Part shown: in pieces, positions 7,753 through 12,247 of the stretch
Layout: every line of letters begins with the position of its first letter
Numbering within the stretch: position 1 is the first letter of the stretch
NCBI GenBank assembly: GCA_026770585.1
Contig: MU647026.1
Span: 174,337 to 186,718, forward strand
DNA: 12,382 nucleotides
Source of the DNA: Baffinella frigidus
Taxonomy: Eukaryota; Cryptophyceae; Cryptomonadales; Baffinellaceae
Reading direction: 5' to 3'
Translations under genes and position numbers: made by a program
Notes under the pieces: model-generated
Seen by the model: only the letters and a program-made list of their open reading frames with translations
The model's database searches: none
Told to the model about the DNA's origin: nothing

Positions 7753-10700
7753 CAGAGCGCCGAGGTCCCCGAGGATGAGGAGGGATTCTCCAAGTTGACA
7801 TGCAGGGTACACCTCCGTCAATTTTAGAGAGAGAAAGAGCCCTGACGCTCTCGGGGGCTGGACCTGCTCTGCCTAAAACTTAATCAAACCCGGGTTTATA
7901 ACTAAAAGTGGGCTCGCCATAAAACGAATTTAGAGCAGAAACTCCAGTACGAAAGGGAGACTAACCACTCGAGAATGCTGGAGAATCCTGTTTATGTGTG
8001 GGGTTGTAAATATTTGTACCAGGATAACGTGTTCCAACCTCGTGACTGGCCAATATATGGCTAGTTACGTGACCAATCAACGCAAGTTACTAAACAAATA
8101 CCCACTTTTAAAAGCACATTGGTTTTAAATAGGGCCCTCTAGCATTCTGTGAGGAAAATACGTTTATGGCGAGCCCAGTTTTATTCATGCACTGCTCTGC
8201 GGCACTCACTTTCTCTAACTTGACATCCTGGGTACAACTTTAGAGAGAAGAAGAGCATTTTTTGGGGGGGGGGGGCGGCACCTGCTCAGCGGTGCTGACT
8301 TTTTTGCCGTCCACTTTGAGCAGCACGTCTCCGACCTCGATCTGAAAGTTGACAGTATCTCGTTAAGTTGACAACACCTCGTTAAGTTGACACCGATCCG
8401 TGCCCGGGATCAGCTGAAGCACACCGTTTCTTGCCCGAGGTCAGCACCTAAACCCTAAACCCTAAACCCTGAGCACCCTACCCGGTAGCACGCGCACACT
8501 CGTTGTGACTGGATGGATAACACACACCCCTCCGGAAGGGTCACGTCCAGGTTGAGGGCTAATGAACGCGGTCTTGTCCACAAAGCACACCGGTTCGGAC
8601 GATGCCGCGGGCTAAGAAACGTGGTCACGTCCTCTTTGGGGGCTAATACACACCTGCTCGGACGGGTTAGGGGCTGGTGCACGCGGTCTCGTCCACTAAT
8701 CACACACATGTTCGGAGCTAATGAACGTGGTCACGTCCAGGTGTGAGGCGAATCACGTCAACAACCACGCCAGAATGCTCGTGGGGGTTCAGCTCTTTCC
8801 AAGCGCACTTGTGGGCGCCGAAGTATCCCAAATGTAAATATTTCCCCCTTATTCCTTCCAGAGAATTGAATTTTGGCGACCCTATCCAAGAATCTGGCGT
8901 GGAAAGCACACATGTTCGGGGCTAATGAAGGTGGTCACGTCCAGGTGTGGGGCTCATCGCGTCCATAAAGCACACCTGTTCGGACGCAGCGGCGGGCGCG
9001 CCGTCCGTCATCTTTTTCACTACCAGCGTCCCCTGTAGGGTTTGGGGTTTGGGGTTTGGGGTTTGGGGTTTGGGGTTTATGATTTGGGTTTTGGGTTTTG
9101 GGTTTTGGGTTTTGGGGTTTGGGGTTTGGGGTTTAGGATTTGGGATTTAGGGTTTAGGGTTCAGGGTTTAGGGTTTAGAGTTTAGGGTTTAGGGTTACCT
9201 GGGTCTGTTTGAGGACCATCCCAACGCCCGCCTGCTCCGCGGCCCCCCCTCCCCCCCCGTCACCTGACCCTATAAGTTGACAACGCATCAGTAAGTTGAC
9301 AAATCACCAGTAAGTTGACAGCGCCTCCGGTAAGTAGATAGGGCCTCGGTGAGTTGAAAGCGCCTCGGTGAGTGGACAGCGTTTCGATAAGTTGACAGCG
9401 CTTCGGTAAGTTGACAAAGCCCGCCTGCTCCGCGGGCACCCCCCCCCCCCGCCACCTGCCCCCATAAGTTGACAGCGCCCCAGTAAGTTGAAAGCGCCTT
9501 GTTAAGTTGACAGGGCCTCAGTGAGTTGACAGCATTCGTTGACAACACGTCGGTTAGTTGACAGCGCCTGAAAGGTTGACGGCACATCGGTAAGTTGACA
9601 GCGTTCCGGTAAGTTGACATGGCCTCGGTAAATCGACAGCTCCTTGGAAGTCGACACCTCATCCGGGCATGATCGGAAGATAAAAATAGATATGCAGCAT
9701 GGGCGCCTCACAATAACCTGCGAAAAACGGGGGTGGGGCTCAATAACCTGAAAAGCCGTGCGGGTCGGAATCCTCCCGGGGCTGGGTCTGGGTCGGAGGT
9801 CTCCCCGCTAGCGTGCCCCCCCGCCGCCGCCCGAGCTCCCCGAACCTGGTTTCGCAGATCGGTCCATTTATTTTCGTGGTACTAACAGACCGGTCTATCT
9901 ATTTTGTGGTACTAACAGATCGGTCCATTTATTTTCGTGGTACTAACCGATCAGTCCATTTATTTGCGTGGTACTAATGCACAGAGATTCGGTCTGGGTC
10001 GGAGGTCTCCCCGCTTGCGTGCCCCCCCGGCGCCGCCCCAGCTCGCCAAACCTCGTGGACCAAGTATCCCAGAAGTTGACATTCCAACATTCGAGAAATT
10101 GACAAAAAGCAGGGGGGTCCAATCTGCGGTGCCCCCTTGCGCCGCGGACTACAAAGGGGTTTCTTGAAAACCCGGAAGTGGATAATCCAGAGCCCCTACG
10201 GTAGGCAATACCGTAGGACCATATGGGGTTTCCCACTGATAAGGTAACGGAAAGTCGGGCAAAATCGGGCCAAATATTCCTTCAAAGCCCGTGTGTGGGT
10301 ACAAATCCGCCAAACCTAAACCGGTTGATTTCACTTCGGAGGGCCGGTTCTGGGATTCAGGATTTTAGGGGTTTATGGTGCAGGGTTTAGGGGTTAGGGC
10401 ACTATTGAGAGGTCTGAGCGATTTTCCGCCAATCCTTAACCGAGTCTAAATACTGCACTTTGGGGCGTGGTTGGGTTTCGGGTTTCGGGTTTCGGGTTGA
10501 GGGTTTGGTACCACTGAGCTGTTTGGGCGAGTTTGTGGATCCACAACTCTCCTTCTGCCTTGCTTGTGGCTCGCAGAGTGACCTGTTTAGGGTTTAGGGT
10601 TTAGGGTTTAGGGTTTAGTATTTAGGGGTTTTAGGGGTTAGGGTTTAGGGTTTAGAGTTTAGGATTTGGGTTAAGGGGTCAGGGGTTAGGGTTCAGCTCG

Positions 10701-12246
10701 CGGAGGGTTGGGTCTAGGGTTTAGGGTTTAGGGTTTAGGGTTTAGGGTTTAGGGTTTAGGGTTTAGGGTTTGGTGTTTGGTGTTTAGGGTTTGGGGTTTG
10801 GGGCTTGGGGTATGGGGTTTGAGGTTTAGTGTCGAGGGTTTCGGGGGTTTGAGGTTGAGGGTCGCGAGGCAACCTCGTCTGGGTCGGCAGAGTCCATCTT
10901 GGGTCCCGACCGCACGAGCGTAAACCGGTCCTTCTTGTCCTCTCTTGCCGTCAGCTTCCACCCTGCGATTTCATCCCGCCAGGTATTCAATTTATTTACT
11001 CGGGAGTTCCACGCGTGCACGAATTTACTAGACATTTGCTTTGGTTTCCTATGACTAGTATGATCCGGGTGTGTAGTAATTTTCGTGCATGCGGGGAACT
11101 CCCGGGTAGTTAATTTAAATACCTGGCGGGATTCGATTGTGTAAAAGAATTTATCAATCGACGCCATTCCTGCAACGAAAATTACTACACGATTGGACCA
11201 TACTAGTAATAGTAAAGCATCTGTGTTGTAATTTTCGTTGCCAGGAAAAACATCAATTATTACGTTCTGTGAGATACGGGAGGGGGCGTGACTGTGTGCT
11301 GTACTCAGCTGATTGGGAGTAACTGCGTGCCGTACTGGTCGGATCAGACGTGTCCGTCTTGGACCAGATAAGTGACAAAACACGGAACAGCCACACCGTC
11401 AAGAATCCCTCAACCATGAAACCCTAAACCCCAACCCCACAACCCCTAAATTTTGAAACACTAAACCCTACATGACGAATAAATGATGCATCATAAATTA
11501 TGAACCGGGCAGAGTTTAGGGTTGAAGGTCCACACAAGGATGCTAGAAAGGCCTATTTAAAACCGATGTGCTTTTAAAAGTGGGCATTTGTGTATTAACT
11601 TTCGTTGATTGGTCACGTAACTCTGCAAAATTAGCACAGTCACGAGGTTGGAAAACCCTACCCTGGTACAAGTTTTTACAACCCCACATGTAAATAGGCC
11701 CCTCTTGCGTTGTCGAGTGGGTTGCTAGGAGAAACCCTGCACACGAAACCCCAGTGACGGGACGCGGACCTTCCCCGAGATTTCATCCTGGGTAGTATTT
11801 CTGAGAAATACGATCCTGGCAACGAAAATTACTACACACCGGACATTTTCAGTCACGTCCGTGAAGTAATTTTCGTTGCAAATCGAATCGGAGATCCCCG
11901 AAATCGTATTTCTCAGAAATACTCGCCGGGATGAGATTGTAGCTTTCCTCTTCTCCGGTCACCTCTCCGTCCTTTGTCAGCCGCAGCGCAACCCTCAGTA
12001 ATGAAACCCTACATACTGGAACCCTAAACCCTACCCCCTACCCCCTAAAAATGAGACCCTACAACCTCACTGGTTCATAAATTATGAACCGGGCAGAGTT
12101 AAGAGTTGAAGGTTGCTAGGAGAAACCACACCCTGGAAACCCCGAACACGAAACTCCAGTGGCGGGACGCGGACCTTCCCCGAGGTTGTAGCTTTCCTCT
12201 TCTCCGGTCACCTCTCCGTCCTTTGTCAGTCGCAGCGTCAGGATCC
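6807..12246 (-). CDS. PH-PDZ domain protein gene, multi-exon, 5' end outside window
   Basis: Spliced minus-strand gene assembled by eye from short exons. Probable order: 12246-12155, 10962-10874, 10582-10512, (unplaced linker, perhaps 9845-9748), 9231-9199, 9032-8976, 8341-8282, 7440-7366, 6854-6807. Conceptual translation gives the second half of a pleckstrin-homology (PH) domain, then a whole PDZ domain, and stops 15 residues after the last PDZ segment. PH domains bind phosphoinositides or proteins at membranes; PDZ domains bind C-terminal peptides. The protein is therefore probably a membrane-associated scaffold or adaptor, which is inference from domain families. Exons are 33-92 nt and introns about 166-1280 nt, filled with hairpin elements, telomere-like arrays and microsatellites. 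Exon phases agree wherever two neighbouring exons are both clear. The N-terminal part is missing to the right. A transcript is needed to settle the linker and the first donor. Confidence 0.8.
6881..6934 (-). mobile_element. Solo arm of the TTTATCCGGGG hairpin family
   Basis: It matches one arm of 430-571 (GTAATTTTTATTGCCATCAA...GGTTTCCCCGGATAA) with a few substitutions. The other arm is absent. It lies in the last intron of the PH-PDZ gene, 27 nt from the terminal exon, so it now supplies part of the 3' intron sequence. Confidence 0.8.
7088..7410. repeat. Direct duplication containing a PDZ exon copy and (GAA)n
   Basis: Blocks from about 7088-7182 and 7292-7412 share GTAGTAG, GAGGAATACAGAAGAAG/AGAGTAATACAGAAG, a GAA tract and the exon core. 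The segment between them (7190-7290) holds TAGGACC/CTAGG short inverted repeats. Confidence 0.75.
7143..7190 (-). CDS. Second copy of the last PDZ strand exon (alternative exon or relic)
   Basis: TCCTAG|GAG is the acceptor and GGCTGCAAG|GTACTT the donor, phase 0. It encodes EGTVSLLIERDIEGCK. The sequence and the following TTC-rich intron are a direct duplicate of exon 7440-7366 and its flank. Substitutions are conservative or silent (V/I, CGC/CGG, GAC/GAT, R/C). The first half of the exon (AAQLILG) has drifted out of frame upstream of the acceptor, so a transcript using this copy instead of the other would shorten helix B. It may be a mutually exclusive exon, an extra strand, or a decaying copy. 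Confidence 0.5.
7366..7440 (-). CDS. Exon (75 nt): PDZ helix B and last strand
   Basis: ACCACACAG|GCG is the acceptor and GGCCGCAAG|GTATAT the donor; phase 0 at both ends. It encodes AAQLILGDVGSS then VSLLVERDIEGRK: the rest of the ligand-lining helix B and the final PDZ strand. Upstream in the intron lie CCCTAAA repeats and the long GT/GA microsatellite. Downstream in the transcript is a GAA-rich tract (read as TTC). Confidence 0.9.
7468..7757 (+). repeat. Compound (GT)n-(GTAT)n-(GA)n microsatellite
   Basis: (GT)n at about 7468-7519, GTAT units to about 7568, (GT)n again, then (GA)n with AAAGGGAGG and GCGAGA interruptions to 7757. All long ORFs here (poly-CV, poly-RE, poly-LS) are repeat artefacts. 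It lies in the intron between exons 8341-8282 and 7440-7366 and is pyrimidine-rich in the transcript. Confidence 0.95.
7909..8178. mobile_element. TGGGCTCGCCATAAA-bounded element carrying a nested insertion
   Basis: TGGGCTCGCCATAAAACG at the left is inverted at the right (CGTTTATGGCGAGCCCA). Without the nested 190-bp element and one AA it would be about 78 bp. A half copy without the insertion is at 2246-2316. Confidence 0.65.
7965..8154 (-). mobile_element. 190-bp CC...GG hairpin element with AA duplication
   Basis: The ends are CCACTCGAGAATGCTGGAG and its imperfect complement AGCATTCTGTGAGG. AA flanks both sides (7963-7964, 8155-8156). The reverse complement aligns along its length with 11530-11720 (TTTAAAAGTGGGYATTTGT, GATTGGTCACGTAACT, AGTCACGAGGTTGGAA). 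Comparison with 2246-2316 confirms the ends. Confidence 0.85.
8282..8341 (-). CDS. Exon (60 nt): PDZ GD-VLLKVDG core
   Basis: AACTTTCAG|ATC is the acceptor and GAGCAG|GTGCCG the donor. Phase 0 at both ends, encoding IEVGDVLLKVDGKKVSTAEQ. The GDxLLxVDG motif is the most diagnostic PDZ signature, and STAEQ begins helix B. The acceptor is built from the last of three GTTGACA repeat units (TGTCAACTT on this strand). The transcript join from the previous exon (AAASEQ|IEVGD) is seamless. Confidence 0.93.
8343..8393 (+). repeat. Three GTTGACA units at a 3' splice site
   Basis: TCGTTAAGTTGACAACACC-type units of 19 bp, directly upstream (in transcript) of PDZ exon 8341-8282. The last unit forms the AG acceptor. 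Confidence 0.8.
8450..8471 (-). repeat. Short CCCTAAA array
   Basis: Three CCTAAAC units on the plus strand, opposite in orientation to most arrays in the gene. Confidence 0.8.
8520..8990. repeat. Degenerate intronic minisatellite, GGGCTAATGAACGYGGTCAC unit
   Basis: Units of roughly 60 bp contain GGCTAATGAACG, GGTCACGTCCAGG, and AAAGCACACCTGTTCGGACG in varying order from 8520 to 8990. One unit is interrupted by element 8765-8902. It lies in the intron between PDZ exons 9032-8976 and 8341-8282. Confidence 0.75.
8765..8902. mobile_element. 138-bp CC...GG hairpin element in the minisatellite, AA duplication
   Basis: CCACGCCAGAATGCT at the left is inverted at the right (AGAATCTGGCGTGG with mismatches). 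AA flanks both sides (8763-8764, 8903-8904). The termini resemble 7965-8154, but the interior is mostly different. The neighbouring minisatellite unit near 8961-8980 is the unoccupied equivalent. Confidence 0.8.
8976..9032 (-). CDS. Exon (57 nt): PDZ strand 2-3
   Basis: AACCCTACAG|GGG is the acceptor and GAACAG|GTGTGC the donor. The exon is in phase 0 at both ends and encodes GTLVVKKMTDGAPAAASEQ. This is a textbook PDZ segment: LVVKK strand, then (D)GAPAAA leading to the Q-I-x-V-G-D turn supplied by the next exon. The acceptor is abutted by degenerate CCCCAAA/CCCTAAA repeats. Confidence 0.9.
9039..9196 (+). repeat. TTTGGGG/TTTAGGG array filling an intron
   Basis: About twenty telomere-like units occupy nearly the whole 166-nt intron between exons 9231-9199 and 9032-8976, from immediately after the donor to just before the acceptor. 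Confidence 0.95.
9199..9231 (-). CDS. Micro-exon (33 nt): first PDZ strand, AGVGMVLKQTQ
   Basis: GCGGAGCAG|GCG is the acceptor and ACCCAG|GTAACC the donor. The 33-nt exon is in phase 0 at both ends and encodes AGVGMVLKQTQ, matching the carboxylate-binding loop and first strand of PDZ domains (G-x-G-M/L-x-L). The donor is followed at once by CCCTAAA repeats. The acceptor lies next to a GC-rich segment and the 19-bp GTTGACA array. A copy of the intron-exon boundary (CTGCTCCGCGGG on the plus strand) occurs at 9423-9434. Confidence 0.8.
9270..9660 (+). repeat. 19-bp GTTGACA minisatellite, about 19 units
   Basis: Consensus GTAAGTTGACAGCGCCTCG. Eight units at 9273-9419, then a copied GC-rich block (9420-9462, similar to 9228-9270), then about eleven more units to 9660. 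Unit length is 16-20 bp with many substitutions. Confidence 0.9.
9748..9845 (-). CDS. Possible linker exon between PH and PDZ
   Basis: The acceptor ACCAG|G at 9846 has the phase required by the previous exon (TG+G gives Trp). The frame then reads FGELGRRRGGTLAGRPPTQ followed by TQPREDSDPHGFS, a basic, proline-rich, disordered-looking linker with no stop. A donor CAG|GTTATT follows at 9747 but ends in phase 1, which does not match the phase-0 PDZ exon at 9231. Either another small exon is missing or the call is wrong. A related copy at about 10055-10000 (FGELGRRRGGTQAGRPP in the same frame) flanks the 31-bp tandem repeats, so this could be just a duplicated GC-rich repeat. Confidence 0.3.
9857..9979 (+). 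repeat. Four 30-31 bp repeats GATCGGTCCATTTATTTTCG
   Basis: Each unit ends in TGGTACTAAC. The array is flanked on both sides by copies of a GTCTGGGTCGGAGGTCTCCC block (9787 and 10002). Confidence 0.9.
10196..10216. repeat. Perfect 8-bp stem hairpin CTACGGTA/TACCGTAG
   Basis: Loop GGCAA. The surrounding stretch 10060-10340 shows no exon or element that I can support. Confidence 0.6.
10362..10860 (+). repeat. Telomere-like arrays flanking PH exon 10582-10512
   Basis: Short TTTAGGG/TTTCGGG arrays at 10362-10400 and 10468-10508, then a near-perfect array from 10586 (with breaks) to about 10860, including ten consecutive TTTAGGG units at about 10710-10770. The C-rich strand runs into the acceptor of exon 10582-10512. 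Confidence 0.95.
10512..10582 (-). CDS. Exon: PH domain last strand and C-terminal helix
   Basis: The acceptor is CCCTAAACAG|GTC, with the telomere-like CCCTAAA array running right up to it. The frame reads VTLRATSKAEGELWIHKLAQ then TAQ. It shows the PH hallmark: a strand (LRATS), acidic residues, then an amphipathic helix with the near-invariant tryptophan (ELWIHKLAQTA). The donor is taken as CAGTG|GTACCA at 10511, ending in phase 2 (TG). The incoming phase 0 agrees with the preceding exon. The helix marks the end of the PH domain. Confidence 0.85.
10874..10962 (-). CDS. Exon: PH domain central strands
   Basis: The acceptor is ATCGCAG|GG (AG ends at 10963) and the donor GACGAG|GTTGCC at 10873. 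With one incoming base the 89-nt exon reads WKLTAREDKKDRFTLVRSG, then PKMDSADPDE, ending in phase 0. RFTLV is a typical PH strand. The exon joins directly to the VTLRA strand of the next exon, as PH domains require. Hairpin element 10971-11134 is inserted only 8 nt from the exon, so the branch point and pyrimidine tract of this intron must now come from inside or beyond the element. The ORF through this exon runs on upstream through the element without stops, which is probably chance. Confidence 0.8.
10971..11134. mobile_element. 164-bp hairpin element with GATT duplication, at a 3' splice site
   Basis: ATCCCGCCAGGTATT with CGGGAGTTCC on the left pairs with GGAACTCCCGGG...AATACCTGGCGGGAT on the right. 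GATT occurs at 10967-10970 and 11135-11138. The centre holds CACGAATTTACTAGACA and TGTGTAGTAATTTTCGTGCA, the shared core. It ends 8 nt from PH exon 10962-10874. Confidence 0.85.
11139..11275. mobile_element. Hairpin element with GCAACGAAAATTACTACA core
   Basis: GCAACGAAAATTACTACACG at 11172 pairs with TGTAATTTTCGTTGC at 11226-11240 around CATACTAGTAATAGTAAAGC. Outer arms (ATCAATCGACG / CATCAATTATTACG) are weak, so the outer ends are approximate. It directly adjoins element 10971-11134. Confidence 0.6.
11530..11720 (+). mobile_element. 191-bp CC...GG hairpin element with GT duplication
   Basis: The ends are CCACACAAGGATGCTAG and its imperfect complement GCGTTGTCGAGTGG. GT flanks both sides (11528-11529, 11721-11722). 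It is homologous over its length to the reverse complement of 7965-8154. The duplicated segment at 12085-12125 lacks it, and reads GAAGGT directly into TGCTAGGAG. Confidence 0.88.
11740..11999 (-). pseudogene. Duplicated PH exon, interrupted by a 152-bp hairpin element
   Basis: The minus strand repeats the exon at 12246-12155 almost base for base (LRLTKDGEVTGEEESYN in the same frame). After the AAT codon it is split by the element at 11783-11934, and the rest of the exon copy resumes at 11782. Differences from the intact copy include CGG/CGA and AAT/AAC, both silent, so the duplication is young or was conserved for some time. The insertion leaves no obvious GT...AG pair at its ends, so this copy is probably dead and lies in an intron of the PH-PDZ gene. 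Confidence 0.7.
11783..11934. mobile_element. 152-bp hairpin element with GATT duplication, inside a duplicated exon
   Basis: Outer arms ATCCTGGGTAGTATTTCTG and the complement of CAGAAATACTCGCCGGGAT; core GCAACGAAAATTACTACACA and GTGAAGTAATTTTCGTTGCA. GATT at 11779-11782 and 11935-11938. The intact sister exon (12190-12175) lacks it and has CGAGGTTGTAG at the matching point, exactly the empty length. Confidence 0.92.
12155..12246 (-). CDS. Exon: middle of PH domain (first exon in window)
   Basis: The acceptor is CACCAG|GG at 12249-12247, preceded in the transcript by a C-rich array made of AAACCCC units. With one base carried in from the previous exon, the frame reads LTLRLTKDGEVTGEEESYNL followed by GEGPRPATG. 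This fits the strand-loop-strand region of a PH domain that precedes the RFTLV strand of the next exon. The donor is uncertain: GT occurs after 12155 (GGA|GTTTCG) and after 12148 (TCGT|GTTCGG). The second gives the phase needed by the next exon, whose first codon would then be TGG. A second copy of this exon at about 11999-11740 keeps the same frame and differs mostly at silent sites, which supports coding status. Confidence 0.65.
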
Positions 12247-12247
12247 C

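Larger units (their letters stand above)
11493..12240 (-). repeat. Segmental duplication of a PH exon and flank
   Basis: TCATAAATTATGAACCGGGC starts both copies (about 11493 and 12074), and CTTTGTCAGNCGCAGCG ends both (about 11988 and 12237). The left copy carries two extra hairpin elements (11530-11720 and 11783-11934). Plus-strand CCCTAAA-like runs occur at 11405-11470 and 12003-12060. Confidence 0.85.

Noticed and set aside
7745-7787. A third PDZ exon fragment (LLILGDLGAL on the minus strand)
   Set aside because: It resembles QLILGDVG for about seven codons but has no good acceptor, adjoins a foldback-repeat end and the GA microsatellite, and lacks the following strand. At most it is a relic.
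7303-7827. Several ORFs of 100-170 codons on both strands
   Set aside because: They are translations of GT, GTAT and GA microsatellites (poly-CV, poly-RE, poly-LS). Only the 7440-7366 portion of the minus frame is a real exon.
9288-9711. 124-codon minus ORF with repeated QLTEALSTYR-like units
   Set aside because: It is the translation of the 19-bp GTTGACA minisatellite, and unit-length changes shift the frame. The 60-nt piece 9704-9655 with a CAG acceptor was considered as an exon, but its frame does not fit its neighbours.
10826-11383. 185-codon minus ORF treated as one exon
   Set aside because: Most of it crosses two hairpin elements. Only the part 10962-10874 fits PH-domain sequence with splice sites and phase; the rest is chance readthrough.
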